DNA of 23,092 nt from Clostridia bacterium (GTDB taxonomy: Bacteria > Bacillota_E > RBS10-35 > JAJYVN01): the NCBI GenBank assembly GCA_027335515.1, contig DAHWHT010000275.1, forward strand, positions 1 through 23,092, read 5' to 3'. Shown here piece by piece: positions 15,719 through 22,437 of the stretch. Positions within the stretch are counted from its first letter, which is position 1. The number at the start of each line of letters is the position of its first letter. The position numbers were made by a program, and so were the translations under genes. The notes beneath the pieces were generated by a model that was not told the origin of the DNA, ran no database searches, and worked only from the letters and a program-made list of their open reading frames with translations.

Positions 15719-16804
15719 CTACGAGGCCGAGGGGCGGGTGGTGATCTCGTTGCCACCGTCGCACACCGGGGCGACGCCGGACAGTCCCTGGCCGCTCCAC
15801 AGGGTCAGGCGGCACCCGCGCACGCCCCCAGTGGGCCCGATGGCTCCCAGCAAATCATGGGGCTGACTCCCGGGCATCGGAAACAGATCGATGTCACAGC
15901 CGATCAGTTCTGGTGACGCACCGGCCTGGGCGGCCTCCAGCGACACGGCCGGGGTGGGCCCGAGCAGCTGCGTGCCCCGGATGTGCCACATGCGCTCCAC
16001 TCCGTGCGTGGAGAGGAAGCTTGGATACTCTTCGACGTGCCCGATGAAGTCGACACAGTGCGCCCCGTAGGAGCGGATCGCGCTGCTGGTGCCCCCACTG
16101 CCGCGGCGGCTGAGGTAGACATTGGCGAACCGCATGTTGAAAGCGTGTTCCAGCAGCAGGGCCGGTCCGCGCCTTCCGATCAGGGCGGACGTCCCGGTCA
16201 CCGTACACATAGACATCGACGTGATCGTGGGATTCCAACTCGTGTGGGGTGAGTGGATCCCATAGAGGTTCTCGGCGGTGAATACCATCGCTACGTCGGC
16301 CAAACAGAAGCTGTCTTCCGTGCGAAACAGTTCCGCCGCGTTGTTGTACACCGCGATCGTGCCGTGGCCACCGTTCGCCGCCACGTCGGACCCCATGTCG
16401 ATGTGGAGGCGGTGCAGCACGTTGAACTGGCAATATGGGCTGGGACCCGACCGGGCGAGCAGGACGCCGCAGGTCGACGGCCGCGCGCCATAGGCCAGGA
16501 TCGAGAAGTTGGACATGGTGATGTACTGGCTGCCCGTGCAGTCCAAGACCAGGCCCCCCGTTTCGCCGAGCAGCGCGCATCCTTGCGCGTCCTCGCGCAT
16601 GCCGGTTCCCAGGATGCGCAGGCCGCCGAAGGCGCGGTTCGTCAGGTTCAGGGGCTGGGTGACCCGATAGCGGCCCGAGAGGGCGACCTGCCAAGTCGCC
16701 TCTGAAAGCGCCCGCTGAACCGCAGCCGTGTCATCGGCAACCCCGTCGCCGATCGCTCCGAACTGCTCGGGCCGCACACAGAGGTCCTCTAAGGGAACGG
16801 GCAT
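15719..16804 (-). CDS. Pectate-lyase/glycosyl-hydrolase-28-like right-handed beta-helix protein
   Basis: A 361-residue protein beginning with the pectate_lyase_3 signature FGAIGDGVADDTAAVQ (residues 15-30). The rest has the Asn/Gly/aromatic-rich irregular repeats of a parallel beta-helix (such as YITMSNFSI, NVLHRLHIDM, AENLYGIHS). The fold occurs in polysaccharide lyases, hydrolases and phage tail spikes. No signal peptide or membrane segment is visible at the N-terminus, so export, if any, is unexplained. ATG 16804 is supported by a perfect AAGGAGGT Shine-Dalgarno (16813-16820). It converges on the glycan locus and may trim or modify the polymer made there. The assigned activity is tentative because the catalytic acids were not identified. 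Confidence 0.82.
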   Translation of the reverse strand: MPVPLEDLCVRPEQFGAIGDGVADDTAAVQRALSEATWQVALSGRYRVTQPLNLTNRAFGGLRILGTGMREDAQGCALLGETGGLVLDCTGSQYITMSNFSILAYGARPSTCGVLLARSGPSPYCQFNVLHRLHIDMGSDVAANGGHGTIAVYNNAAELFRTEDSFCLADVAMVFTAENLYGIHSPHTSWNPTITSMSMCTVTGTSALIGRRGPALLLEHAFNMRFANVYLSRRGSGGTSSAIRSYGAHCVDFIGHVEEYPSFLSTHGVERMWHIRGTQLLGPTPAVSLEAAQAGASPELIGCDIDLFPMPGSQPHDLLGAIGPTGGVRGCRLTLWSGQGLSGVAPVCDGGNEITTRPSAS

Positions 16805-16866
16805 CGGCCGAAACCTCCTTCGATACCACGATCATGCGGTCCGCCATCAGCGTATGCCCGGTCCAT

Positions 16867-16944
16867 CGGCGCTGAAACATGCGTAGTCCTGGCCGGCCCG
16901 ATCCAGGTCCCAAGATCAGTCTGGGCACGGACGCTTCAGCGCCG
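16867..16944. repeat. 10-bp inverted repeat (CGGCGCTGAA / TTCAGCGCCG)
   Basis: Perfect arms at 16867-16876 and 16935-16944, separated by 58 bases, upstream of the beta-helix gene. The right arm overlaps the stop of the doubtful small ORF at 16936. It could be a long-loop transcript end for the gas-vesicle operon, or the traces of an element's ends. Confidence 0.4.
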
Positions 16945-17181
16945 TGGGCCGTCGGGTGGGTTTGTCACTTCCGGCCCACCGAGCGCCTTCGAAAGCGCAT
17001 TCATTGAGGCCTCAACCCAGACATGGTGCCGCAGCGCCTCCGGTGCCCGCCGGCTGCGGCGGATCGGGCCTCTCGGTCGCTCCCGATAAGCGGAGACCGC
17101 CAAGGCCGTGATCTGGCGCCTTGGCAAACTCGAAAAGCCGTCCGTCCGATCCTCATTCTTTCTCCGCCCGAAGCTACTCAC
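16936..17181 (-). CDS. Doubtful small basic ORF at the end of the gas-vesicle operon
   Basis: An 81-residue frame from GTG 17181 that overlaps the ParB-like gene's stop by 8 bases. It is Arg/Ser/Pro-rich with one plausible helix (ASMNALSKALGG) and no recognised domain. Its position just behind the operon with an overlapping start is the main argument for it; composition does not clearly separate it from a chance frame. If it is not real, 16805-17173 is an untranslated stretch holding the beta-helix gene's promoter. Confidence 0.3.
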   Translation of the reverse strand: MSSFGRRKNEDRTDGFSSLPRRQITALAVSAYRERPRGPIRRSRRAPEALRHHVWVEASMNALSKALGGPEVTNPPDGPRR

Positions 17182-17605
17182 ACCCCCGACCCCGTGAGCC
17201 ACTTTCTCCGCGGGCATCGCAGGTACGGGCGAAATACTGATTGGCACGCGACCCCGTTATCCAGGAATGCGGAATCGTCGGCAAGCCGAGATAGAGCGCC
17301 GCGGCGTATCGGTGGCGCCCGTCGGCGATGCGCCATGTCGCGCGGCCGAAGTGCACAACGATGCGTCCAATCTCGTTGGGGTGGAGAACGAAATGCGCCA
17401 CACGCCGGGTGTGCCATCGCTTATCCGCGCGAGATGCCAGAAGGTCATGCACCTCGGCGGCCGCTTCAACGCGGCCAGCCCCAATTCCCAAGAGGGCACA
17501 TGCGACATCGCTTGGGTCTATGCACACCGCCCCGTGATACCAACACAGGGGCCAATCCACGAAGAGACGCGTTCGGGCCACATCCAACGTCACCAGGTGG
17601 CGCAC
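17174..17605 (-). CDS. ParB/Srx-like domain protein
   Basis: A 143-residue protein. Residues 80-112 read like the ParB/sulfiredoxin-like nuclease fold: a hydrophobic strand (RIVVHFGRATWRIADG, quoted in part) leads into IADGRHRYAAALYLGLPTIP, where DGRHR (95-99) is the family's conserved loop (DGxHR). A helical segment (ALLGIGAGRVEAAAEVHDLL) lies upstream. ParB-like folds bind nucleotides (CTP/ATP) or act as nucleases or kinases; no centromere or ParA is seen here. The start at GTG 17605 is uncertain and the Shine-Dalgarno is weak. It lies 36 bases downstream of gvpO on the same strand, so it may be co-transcribed with the gas-vesicle genes, which would be an unusual partner. Confidence 0.62.
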   Translation of the reverse strand: MRHLVTLDVARTRLFVDWPLCWYHGAVCIDPSDVACALLGIGAGRVEAAAEVHDLLASRADKRWHTRRVAHFVLHPNEIGRIVVHFGRATWRIADGRHRYAAALYLGLPTIPHSWITGSRANQYFARTCDARGESGSRGRGCE

Positions 17606-17641
17606 AGCGCCACCGCCGCCTGACCCGGTTCGCGTTGGCAG

Positions 17642-17911
17642 CTATTCCGTTTGACCGCAAACGTCGCCCCGCCTCCGCGAACTGTGGCGTGCAAAGCGAA
17701 GGAGGGTACCGTTTGCGTCGAGCCAGGCGTCATAAAGGCCCAAAATGTCCATCGCATGCGGAATAGACTCCTTCTCCACCAACTCCAGTCGCAGATGCCA
17801 GCCAGACTCCTCGGGGGCGACTTGAACCACATTGGCCAGGCGCAAACCGGTGAGTTTACCCAACTGGCGCTGGCCGACCTTGACGATATCCGCCATGCTG
17901 CTTGCCTTCAT
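17642..17911 (-). CDS. gvpO: Gas vesicle protein GvpO
   Basis: An 89-residue GvpO-family protein. The family core is visible as VGQRQLGKLTGLRLANVV followed by GWHLRLELVEKESIP (residues 37-51), DILGLYDAWLDANGTLL (55-71) and a basic tail (RFARHSSRRRG). GvpO is an accessory or regulatory factor required for gas-vesicle formation in haloarchaea and common in actinobacterial clusters. ATG 17911 is used (AGAGG about 9 bases upstream); ATG 17896 (MADIVKV, with AAGGC upstream) is an equally good start. It is the last recognisable gvp gene, 20 bases after the unassigned gene before it. Confidence 0.75.
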   Translation of the reverse strand: MKASSMADIVKVGQRQLGKLTGLRLANVVQVAPEESGWHLRLELVEKESIPHAMDILGLYDAWLDANGTLLRFARHSSRRRGDVCGQTE

Positions 17912-17931
17912 CGCCGTTTGCCTCTGCTTTC

Positions 17932-18291
17932 TTAGCCCAGTTGGCCATGCTTCCGGTGTGCCTGGCGGTCTCGGCGGATCTGCTCGTGCCGCTCCGCCAT
18001 GAGCCTGTGACGCAGCGCGCCGATGGCCGCGTTGGTCAGCTTCATGCTCGCCAGCCGTGCTCGAGCGGCAAGCATCCGCTGCTGCTGCGCCGCCACCGCG
18101 CGGTGGGTGCGCGCGAACTGCGAGAGCACCTCCCGTTGAGCGCGCATCACTCGCTTGGCGTCGACAACGCCACCAGCCTCTGACTCGTTCATGCTACCCA
18201 ACGTACGGATCCGCCTCTGCCGATGGAGATCAAGGCCGGTCGGTAGATCGTTGACGGTTGGGATGCCCCACAGGCTCTCTGAGCGGTCCAT
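17932..18291 (-). CDS. Unassigned basic, helical protein of the gas-vesicle operon
   Basis: A 119-residue protein I do not recognise. After an irregular N-terminus, residues from about 45 to 115 are highly charged, Arg/Gln/Ala-rich and predicted to be one or two long helices (AKRVMRAQREVLSQFARTHR, then RLMAERHEQIRRDRQAHRKH). It has no Cys and no membrane segment. Its ATG 18291 overlaps the preceding gvpS-like stop by one base, with GAGGAG in front, so it belongs to the operon. It may be a lineage-specific assembly or regulatory factor, in the place where other clusters have GvpT, GvpU or GvpP/Q. That is inference from position only. Confidence 0.7.
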   Translation of the reverse strand: MDRSESLWGIPTVNDLPTGLDLHRQRRIRTLGSMNESEAGGVVDAKRVMRAQREVLSQFARTHRAVAAQQQRMLAARARLASMKLTNAAIGALRHRLMAERHEQIRRDRQAHRKHGQLG

Positions 18292-18542
18292 CAGTCTCTC
18301 TCCTCAATCGTTGGCCGTATGGTAGGCGCCTGTGGATCACGCACGGTCGCCATTAGCGGGTCGTCCGCGCGAAAGATCCCGTAGGCAATCATGGAATCGA
18401 CGTCCCCGAGCGCCGCACGCAGTGCGAGCGCCAGAAGCGGAACGCCGGCAACGGTGACCACAAGGTCGCACGCCAACACCGCCCCCTTATCCAGTACGCG
18501 ATCGAGCAGTTCGACCAACTGAGAATCCGCCGCAGTTCTCAC
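18291..18542 (-). CDS. gvpS: GvpA-family minor protein (GvpS/GvpJ-like)
   Basis: An 83-residue member of the GvpA/J/M/S family. The core LVELLDRVLDKGAVLACDLV (residues about 8-27) and VTVAGVPLLALALRAALGDVDSM show the LDRxLDKG and AGVxLLxLxLRA pattern. The second half is closer to GvpS-type (AGVDLVYLDLR) than to structural GvpA. Such proteins probably seed or cap the gas-vesicle shell. A longer in-frame start exists, but GTG 18542 overlaps the gvpL stop as GTGA, like other junctions in this operon, and removes a non-family N-terminal extension. The S rather than J or M assignment is tentative. Confidence 0.78.
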   Translation of the reverse strand: MRTAADSQLVELLDRVLDKGAVLACDLVVTVAGVPLLALALRAALGDVDSMIAYGIFRADDPLMATVRDPQAPTIRPTIEERD

Positions 18543-19339
18543 CCCTCGACGCGGCTCGGAGGGGGTTGGTCCAGGAAACTGTATGCCGGCCACGGACCGG
18601 TCACCTCGATTCGCAGTGCCTCGAATTCCCGACATTGCCCCACTGCGTTAATGAACGCGTCGATCGCCCTGGTATCCACCAAGCACGCCAAGCGGAAGAC
18701 CGCACAGCCGTCCGATTCCGGTTCGAGCGTCCGGCCGCCCCGGACCTCGTCACACAGAGCGACCAAGCGGTCCATCGCGCTTTGCGCGGCGTGGCGGAGC
18801 GCCGGCGGCCAAGTCTTGGGACGTGACCGCCCCTGGAGGATATAAGCTATGCCCGCGGGAACATCACGATCCTCCTTCGTCTGTTCAGGTATGGGGAATA
18901 CGGTGGGCTCCAGGCGCACCCCGTACTCGACGCGTCCGCGAAGCCGCCCTAAAAGATAGTCCACATTCGCGCGGTGCTCGTTGATCCACTGGGCAAGCCG
19001 TTGCTCGGGTCGCGGTCCTCGCACAATGGTGTTGAAGGCAAACGGAACGACAGACGGGTAACGTGCCAGTGCGTCGCAGAGGACCGCCGCATGCGCCTGC
19101 GCCCACTGCACCACCGTCTGCCGCTCGGTACTGGCGTAGGGGGTTGCAGGGCAGCTATGCACCAACGCGCCCACACCATCAAAAGGTAGGCAAGAGACCA
19201 TGGCATTTTCCAAACCAACGCATCCTGGAACGAAAGCCAGTGGTTCATCGACCAGGCCGTACAAATATAGCGAAGTCGGTCTGTCAACCGGATCGGCAAG
19301 GACGGAGAGCGCTTCTTCATCCGCATGATCCTCCTGCAT
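18539..19339 (-). CDS. gvpL: Gas vesicle protein GvpL/GvpF family (second copy)
   Basis: A 266-residue GvpL/F protein. The family pattern is LYLYGLV at the start of the first domain, FAFNTIV in the middle, a VEYGVRLEP strand, and the near-C-terminal GPWPAYSF motif. GvpF/L proteins bind the nascent GvpA shell and act as assembly factors. The start at ATG 19339 has GGAGGTG 7 bases upstream. A stronger-looking AGGAGG precedes ATG 19326, but that ATG is in another frame that does not encode the protein. It overlaps gvpK by 23 bases. This copy is more divergent from the gvpF paralogue at 20274 than a recent duplication would be. Confidence 0.88.
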   Translation of the reverse strand: MQEDHADEEALSVLADPVDRPTSLYLYGLVDEPLAFVPGCVGLENAMVSCLPFDGVGALVHSCPATPYASTERQTVVQWAQAHAAVLCDALARYPSVVPFAFNTIVRGPRPEQRLAQWINEHRANVDYLLGRLRGRVEYGVRLEPTVFPIPEQTKEDRDVPAGIAYILQGRSRPKTWPPALRHAAQSAMDRLVALCDEVRGGRTLEPESDGCAVFRLACLVDTRAIDAFINAVGQCREFEALRIEVTGPWPAYSFLDQPPPSRVEG

Positions 19340-19646
19340 GCGATGCCACCTCCGTCCCGCGGGGCTCGTTGCCGACTACGAGCGCGGTTACGGCGGCGTC
19401 CAATGCGTCGTGCACTTCGGACACCGCAGAGTGCAAGTCCTGTTCCTCTTTGAACTCTCTGAGAACCGTCTCGATTGCGGCAAGGCTGCAGCCGACGCGA
19501 TCAAGTTCATCCCAGGATAGGGTGCCGCGTTCCAGTCGCCTGGCTGCCTGGCGCTTGAGCAGTTCATGAATGATCTCCACCAAGGCCACCACGAGGGCAA
19601 GGAGGCCCCGGCGCGGATCGTCGGAATCCAGGTTGACTTTTGTCAC
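19317..19646 (-). CDS. gvpK: Gas vesicle protein GvpK
   Basis: A 109-residue GvpK. VNLDSDDPRRGLLALVVALVEIIHELL is the family's opening (NLD.DDP.RGL..LV..LVE), followed by RQAARRLERGTLSWDELDRVG and an acidic helix. GvpK is an essential accessory factor in haloarchaeal and Bacillus gas-vesicle clusters; its biochemical role is not known. GTG 19646 is the start, preceded by GGGGAG with 8-base spacing; an ATG at 19651 is out of frame and meets a stop at once. The last residues (EVASHAGGSCG) run past the usual family end because the frame overlaps gvpL. Confidence 0.88.
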   Translation of the reverse strand: MTKVNLDSDDPRRGLLALVVALVEIIHELLKRQAARRLERGTLSWDELDRVGCSLAAIETVLREFKEEQDLHSAVSEVHDALDAAVTALVVGNEPRGTEVASHAGGSCG

Positions 19647-19663
19647 GTCATCGTCTCCCCGTC

Positions 19664-20035
19664 CTACGTGTCGCCGTCGTGGTCGCCATGGTCGTTGTTG
19701 TCATGAAGGAGCGACCTGGGCATCCATCCGCACCACGGACAGCCTTTGGTCAACAGGTCCGACACGGCACCGCGTTTGCCGCACTGGGGGCAGGTCTCGG
19801 TGTTCACTTTCACGGTGGCCGCCAAGGCTGGCTCGATTTGTGTGCCCCCCGGGAATTGCAGACCAAATCGGACTGCAGTTTCGAACGACGCGACGGCTGC
19901 GCGGACGCGGATGCCCAGGAGTTCAGTCCCCACGAGAGAGACGACTATGTCGGCGTTGATGACCAATCCCTTGTCGAGGATACGCTCGAGTACGTCAACG
20001 AGGGATGCCCCGCTGGCCCGCACGGGCGTGTTCAT
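19664..20035 (-). CDS. gvpJ: GvpJ-type gas vesicle protein with C-terminal zinc ribbon
   Basis: A 123-residue protein of the GvpA/J family with an unusual extension. Residues 10-60 are the Gvp core: SLVDVLERILDKGLVINADI, then VGTELLGIRVRAAVASFETA. Residues 82-102 are a zinc-ribbon-like module with CPQC (82-85) and CPWC (99-102). The tail 111-122 is His/Asp-rich (HDNNDHGDHDGD). The zinc-ribbon and metal-binding-like tail are not part of the usual family. MNTPVRAS from ATG 20035 is chosen because it overlaps the gvpG stop as ATGA, with AAGGGG upstream; ATG 20053 is an alternative. The core fits a minor shell or nucleation protein, and the extension could link assembly to zinc, to nucleic acid or to another protein. 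The extension's function is unknown. Confidence 0.85.
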   Translation of the reverse strand: MNTPVRASGASLVDVLERILDKGLVINADIVVSLVGTELLGIRVRAAVASFETAVRFGLQFPGGTQIEPALAATVKVNTETCPQCGKRGAVSDLLTKGCPWCGWMPRSLLHDNNDHGDHDGDT

Positions 20036-20277
20036 GCTCCGTTCCCCTTCCAAAGCGCAGACAAGGCAGCGAGGGCACGCTCGTGATCTGCTTCACTCAC
20101 CTCGCCCATCTCGTAACGTAGTTGTTCTTCAATCAAGCGCTTGCGGATCGTGTCCGGGTCAAACCGTTCCCGGTCGACGGCGTCGCGAAGTTGTTCGAGA
20201 ATGAAGACGAATCCCCGTGCGGGCAAGAGTACGGGGAAAAAGAGCAGATCCATTAGTGACAGTTCCATTTCGTTCAC
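20032..20277 (-). CDS. gvpG: Gas vesicle protein GvpG
   Basis: An 81-residue GvpG: a hydrophobic N-terminal segment LMDLLFFPVLLPARGFVFI (residues 8-26), then LEQLRDAVDRERFDPDTIRK and the acidic helix EEQLRYEMGEVSEADHERAL. This is the family layout. GvpG is an assembly accessory protein. The start GTG 20277 overlaps the gvpF stop (GTGA) and has GAGGAGG 7 bases upstream; an internal ATG at 20268 is the alternative. Confidence 0.85.
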   Translation of the reverse strand: MNEMELSLMDLLFFPVLLPARGFVFILEQLRDAVDRERFDPDTIRKRLIEEQLRYEMGEVSEADHERALAALSALWKGNGA

Positions 20278-21014
20278 TGCAGGGCCTCCTCGTCACCCAT
20301 TGCCACTCGTAGATTGACGAAGCTGTAGGGAGGGAACGGCCCGGCCAAACGGAAGTCCAATCGATTGCCAAGTTGGCGGTCCAGGCGTTCGATTACGGCT
20401 CGCATCTTTGGTTGGCGGTCCCGATGGATCAGGAACGACGCATTCCATAGCATCGTAGGGGCTACGATCTCTCCTTCGGCGGTGCCGTCGCAAAGCGGGG
20501 CGAGCATACGGGTGATCCTTGGGACGTACTGCTCACGCCACTGCGATACGCGTTGCTCCACTAATTGTCCAACGCGTATCGCCTCGCTGTGATGCGCGGT
20601 GACGCCCACGGCCGGTTGGGTTGGGAGTCCTACCTCCCGCCGCATGACATCGGGATGCCAAAAGACCTTAAGACCCATCTCCACCCGGCCCGCCAGTTCC
20701 CTGAGGCGGACGCGGATGTCCTGGCCTGCGCGACGCACCAGTTCGTCGAGGGAATCGGCACCCGTTGCAAAGGTGCCGAAGCTAAATGGCAGAACAGTGT
20801 GCTTCACCAAGAGGCGTTCCACGACGGACTGGTGGGCCCGCACATCTGGGAGACTCAGCGCGGATTTCCCGCCCGGGACCTCACTATATACGAGCCGGAA
20901 GTCTCCGTACGAGTGCGTCCTGATCTGCCCCGGGGGATCGCCAACTCCGACCGGATCAAGATCAACCGCCTCGTCACCATCGATCGCGGCGTATATGTAG
21001 ATCTCCGAGCTCAT
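20274..21014 (-). CDS. gvpF: Gas vesicle protein GvpF/GvpL family
   Basis: A 246-residue GvpF/L protein: EIYIYAAIDG at the start, VLPFSFGTFA (residues 74-83), GRVEMGLKVFW (109-119) and the C-terminal GPFPPYSFVNL signature. The family folds into two alpha/beta domains and binds GvpA during shell assembly. ATG 21014 has GGAGGGT upstream and overlaps the preceding small gene's TGA (ATGA). The upstream neighbour is an unassigned 71-residue ORF. Confidence 0.9.
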   Translation of the reverse strand: MSSEIYIYAAIDGDEAVDLDPVGVGDPPGQIRTHSYGDFRLVYSEVPGGKSALSLPDVRAHQSVVERLLVKHTVLPFSFGTFATGADSLDELVRRAGQDIRVRLRELAGRVEMGLKVFWHPDVMRREVGLPTQPAVGVTAHHSEAIRVGQLVEQRVSQWREQYVPRITRMLAPLCDGTAEGEIVAPTMLWNASFLIHRDRQPKMRAVIERLDRQLGNRLDFRLAGPFPPYSFVNLRVAMGDEEALQ

Positions 21015-21226
21015 TGCGATGACCCTCCGTACCTATCTGCGTCGGGTGGAGCACTGTGGGTGAGTCCTACCCGCGCAGTTATGCCGTAACGGACGTTCGT
21101 CCCGCCATAATGCACGTCGACCGTCCGCTCGACAGGGGCGGGTGCCTGTTGGATCGCCTCGCGCAGGGTATGCAGCACGCCTCGTAAGATTTCACGCCAA
21201 ACATCACGCACGCCCACTGGATTCAC
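21011..21226 (-). CDS. Unassigned small protein between gvpN and gvpF
   Basis: A 71-residue protein I cannot name. An amphipathic helix (VRDVWREILRGVLHTLREAI, residues 6-25) is followed by a beta-rich stretch (RTVDVHYGG, VRYGITARVGL) and a short polar tail. Its GTG 21226 overlaps the gvpN stop as GTGA, and its own TGA overlaps the gvpF start as ATGA, so it is embedded in the operon by the same coupling as its neighbours. That strongly supports it as a real gene. It may be a fast-evolving small Gvp accessory protein. No function is assigned. Confidence 0.75.
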   Translation of the reverse strand: MNPVGVRDVWREILRGVLHTLREAIQQAPAPVERTVDVHYGGTNVRYGITARVGLTHSAPPDADRYGGSSQ

Positions 21227-22089
21227 CCTCCCTGCGGACTGGACCCAAGCCCGTTTGACCCGCGTGCCGCAGCTTCACCGCACAGGTCGTGGAAGAACGC
21301 GAGAACGCGGGGATGCTGGAAGTCGACCGGGAGCCCCTCGCACCTCAGGACGCGCGCAAGGGTGATGGCGGAGCGGGGCCCGGTGGCAGCTCCGTCTGCC
21401 GCGTCATGGCGAGCCGCCGCCACGGCGAGCACGATACGCATGCAGTCATCCGGGTCCAGTCCGGTGCGGGCGTGCACGATGGCCGCTTGGGTGTCGGTGT
21501 CCGGCGCCGAGAGGCGGATGGTCACCAGCCGATCTCTCAGCGCGTCGGCGGCCCGAAACACACCTACGTATTCCGTCGGGTTACTCGTAAATATGGCACG
21601 GAAGTCGTCGTGTACGGGTATGGTTTCCCCCTGCATCGCGGGGAGGGTCAGGACGCGCTCGGCAAGCACCGAGAGCAGCGCATTGTTCGCTTCCGGCCGC
21701 GAGCGGGTGAACTCATCGTAGATGAGCGTGAAGCCGTTTCGACATGCCGCGGCCAACCAACCATCGGTCCACCGTTCGCGCACGTCCTCCCGGGTTTTTA
21801 CGACCGATCGGATGTAGTTATCCACGACCCGAGATCGACTGATGTGCGCACCACCACGGACCAATTCCGCGCTGGTTAGCGTGTCGTCTCCTTGGGCGAA
21901 CAGGACCGGTCGCCCAAGGAGACGAGCTAAGTGGTACGCAATGGTAGTCTTTCCTGCTCCCGCGGGCCCGGAGAGGTGAAGTGCGGAGCCCGCCCGCAGA
22001 TAGGCGAGTCCGCGCTCCACCACGGCACGCACCGCAGGTGTCTCCACGATCTGATCGTCCAGGGGAAGGGTCGACGGCTCGACGCTCAA
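21223..22089 (-). CDS. gvpN: Gas vesicle protein GvpN (AAA+ ATPase)
   Basis: A 288-residue AAA+ ATPase of the GvpN/MoxR type. Motifs are IVETPAVRAVVERGLAYLRAG (partly quoted; residues about 14-34), Walker A GPAGAGKTT (41-49), Walker B LIYDEF (122-127), FTSNP (sensor region) and a DRLVTIRL segment. GvpN is thought to promote growth of the vesicle shell. The start chosen is TTG 22089, which overlaps the upstream stop as TTGA, with GGGGGG upstream, in keeping with the operon's other junctions. GTG 22119 would give a 298-residue form overlapping the previous gene by 34 bases. Confidence 0.92.
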   Translation of the reverse strand: MSVEPSTLPLDDQIVETPAVRAVVERGLAYLRAGSALHLSGPAGAGKTTIAYHLARLLGRPVLFAQGDDTLTSAELVRGGAHISRSRVVDNYIRSVVKTREDVRERWTDGWLAAACRNGFTLIYDEFTRSRPEANNALLSVLAERVLTLPAMQGETIPVHDDFRAIFTSNPTEYVGVFRAADALRDRLVTIRLSAPDTDTQAAIVHARTGLDPDDCMRIVLAVAAARHDAADGAATGPRSAITLARVLRCEGLPVDFQHPRVLAFFHDLCGEAAARGSNGLGSSPQGG

Positions 22090-22358
22090 GGCCGGACACC
22101 CCCCGTGCGCTCGTCCCACACGGCGCGGGTGCGCAGGCGCGCCGCCTGAGCCCCCGCCACGACTTCTCGTGCACGGCGGCGGGCGTCAGACGCGCGCTCG
22201 CGGGCCCGGGTGCGCACGGATCCTGATCCTGCGTCTTGCCCGAGCGTAGCCTGGGACGGTGGGTCGGACACCTGTGGTGGCTCCGCCGACTTTCTACGGC
22301 GGCCGGTGCGGGCTTGAGCCAAGTGCTCGGTTGTGCGCTGCATAGTCGTTGGACGCAT
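22086..22358 (-). CDS. Unassigned Arg-rich protein between gvpA and gvpN
   Basis: A 90-residue protein. The N-terminal half is Thr/Gln/Pro-rich and probably disordered (TTEHLAQARTGRRRKSAEPPQ). The C-terminal half is a strongly basic helix (RTRARERASDARRRAREVVAG). No family is recognised; Bacillus clusters have the unrelated small GvpP/Q/R in a similar place. ATG 22358 is chosen because GGAG lies 8 bases upstream; the frame continues further upstream without support. It ends as TTGA, overlapping gvpN. The high Arg content could reflect nucleic-acid or acidic-surface binding, which is inference. Confidence 0.62.
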   Translation of the reverse strand: MRPTTMQRTTEHLAQARTGRRRKSAEPPQVSDPPSQATLGQDAGSGSVRTRARERASDARRRAREVVAGAQAARLRTRAVWDERTGGVRP

Positions 22359-22396
22359 GGTTCCATCTCCAAACGCATGAGATGTCGGGGCGGGGC

Positions 22397-22428
22397 CGAC
22401 GCCGGCCATGGTTAGGGCGACGCCGGCC
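22397..22428. repeat. 11-bp direct repeat and hairpin potential after gvpA
   Basis: CGACGCCGGCC at 22397-22407 recurs at 22418-22428, and each copy contains the GCCGGC palindrome, so several hairpins can form. It lies in the 79-base gap between gvpA and the next gene. A structure there could attenuate read-through so that gvpA is made in excess, as known for other gas-vesicle operons. The effect here is inference. Confidence 0.45.
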
Positions 22429-22437
22429 CTTCCTGGG

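Noticed and set aside
18949..19326. ATG 19326 behind an AGGAGGATC sequence in the gvpK/gvpL overlap
   Set aside because: The Shine-Dalgarno looks ideal, but this frame encodes no Gvp motif; the real gvpL frame starts at ATG 19339 with its own GGAGGTG.
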